This document shows, in pieces, positions 4,925 through 5,063 of a DNA stretch of 5,063 nucleotides. The notes beneath the pieces were generated by a model that saw only the letters and a list, made by a program, of their open reading frames with translations, was not told the origin of the DNA and ran no database searches. Each line of letters begins with the position of its first letter. Positions within the stretch are counted from its first letter, which is position 1. The stretch lies in assembly GCA_041305085.1 (NCBI GenBank), contig JBFYMA010000033.1, forward strand, positions 1 through 5,063. Direction: 5' to 3'. A program made the translations under genes and the position numbers. This DNA is from SURF-58 sp041305085. GTDB lineage: Archaea; Nanobdellota; Nanobdellia; Woesearchaeales; UBA9642.

Positions 4925-5063
4925 TTCTCGAAAGTTTATTTCATGGGTTTTACGCATAGGCTCCATCCGGAATCTCCCTTTGGTCGCTTTGTGTGCTGAG
5001 CGTAGCGAACGCCACTAAGAAAACAAAGTTTTCTGTGTTGCCTGGCTCGCCTCATGCTATATT
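4925..5063. other. Intergenic region after gyrB, GC-richer with hairpins
   Basis: No convincing gene is present. The first bases (TTCTCGAAAGTTTATTTC) loosely resemble a BRE and TATA element but no coding region starts at the right distance. From about 4957 to 5015 the GC content rises above that of gyrB, with a small inverted repeat GCGT/ACGC (5000-5012). The stretch looks like a dispersed repeat or a structured RNA rather than protein-coding sequence. No strong T-tract is seen as a gyrB terminator. Confidence 0.45.
5018..5034. repeat. Perfect 7-bp hairpin
   Basis: AGAAAAC (5018-5024) and GTTTTCT (5028-5034) pair fully around an AAA loop. With a 2-nt bulge (5016-5017) the stem extends by CAC/GTG (5013-5015 with 5035-5037). 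It could lie in the 3' end of the gyrB transcript or belong to a repeat element. Confidence 0.5.

Noticed and set aside
4943..4999. An 18-codon plus-strand frame after gyrB, and an overlapping minus-strand frame from ATG 5055 to a TAA near 4938
   Set aside because: Both are short and Arg/Pro-rich with no ribosome binding site or correctly placed TATA box; they look like chance frames in a GC-richer repeat.
1..5063. CRISPR array, tRNA, rRNA, insertion sequence or toxin-antitoxin pair
   Set aside because: No regularly spaced repeats, cloverleaf, transposase motifs or terminal inverted repeats were seen. The unknown gene pair has the size of a toxin-antitoxin pair but shows no recognisable motif of one.

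Overview
This window most likely comes from an archaeon, and probably from a small-genome DPANN lineage of the Woesearchaeota/Pacearchaeota type. The phylum is an inference. The support is (i) a NucS/EndoMS mismatch endonuclease, a family of archaea and some actinobacteria; (ii) TATA-like boxes centred about 26 bp upstream of start codons with almost no 5' leader, the archaeal promoter and leaderless-mRNA pattern; (iii) a T-rich tract with no strong hairpin after nucS, typical of archaeal termination; and (iv) AT-rich, lysine-rich coding with heavy AGA/AGG and ATA codon use. Two genes, gyrB and lgt, belong to bacterial-type families, which fits an archaeon that acquired them by transfer.

Layout. 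At the left edge, 1-45 may be the last 14 codons of a plus-strand membrane protein, followed by a short convergent intergenic stretch. From 145 to 2439 a run of genes lies on the minus strand, in transcription order: a small unknown protein (ATG at 2355, open frame reaching 2439), a 155-residue unknown protein (TTG at 2184), lgt (1684-839) and nucS (876-145). lgt has its own leaderless-type promoter. nucS starts inside the end of lgt and is probably translated from the same message. Upstream, also on the minus strand, is a small DUF4190-like membrane protein (2832-2533). A divergent intergenic region (2833-3034) separates it from gyrB (3035-4924, plus strand). This region carries a TATA box for each side and a symmetric 40-bp inverted-repeat structure. 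The last 139 bases are more GC-rich, contain short hairpins and show no convincing gene.

Function. GyrB is the ATPase and Toprim subunit of DNA gyrase; gyrA is not next to it within this window. NucS cuts both strands at mismatches and is recruited by PCNA; the gene ends in a clear PIP-like motif. Lgt adds diacylglyceryl to lipoprotein precursors and is unusual in archaea. The two unknown genes upstream of lgt have lower GC and different codon choice from their neighbours. I found no CRISPR array, tRNA, rRNA or insertion sequence. No complete new system is evident; the best leads are the divergent operator-like dyad, the unknown gene pair, and the lgt-nucS arrangement.
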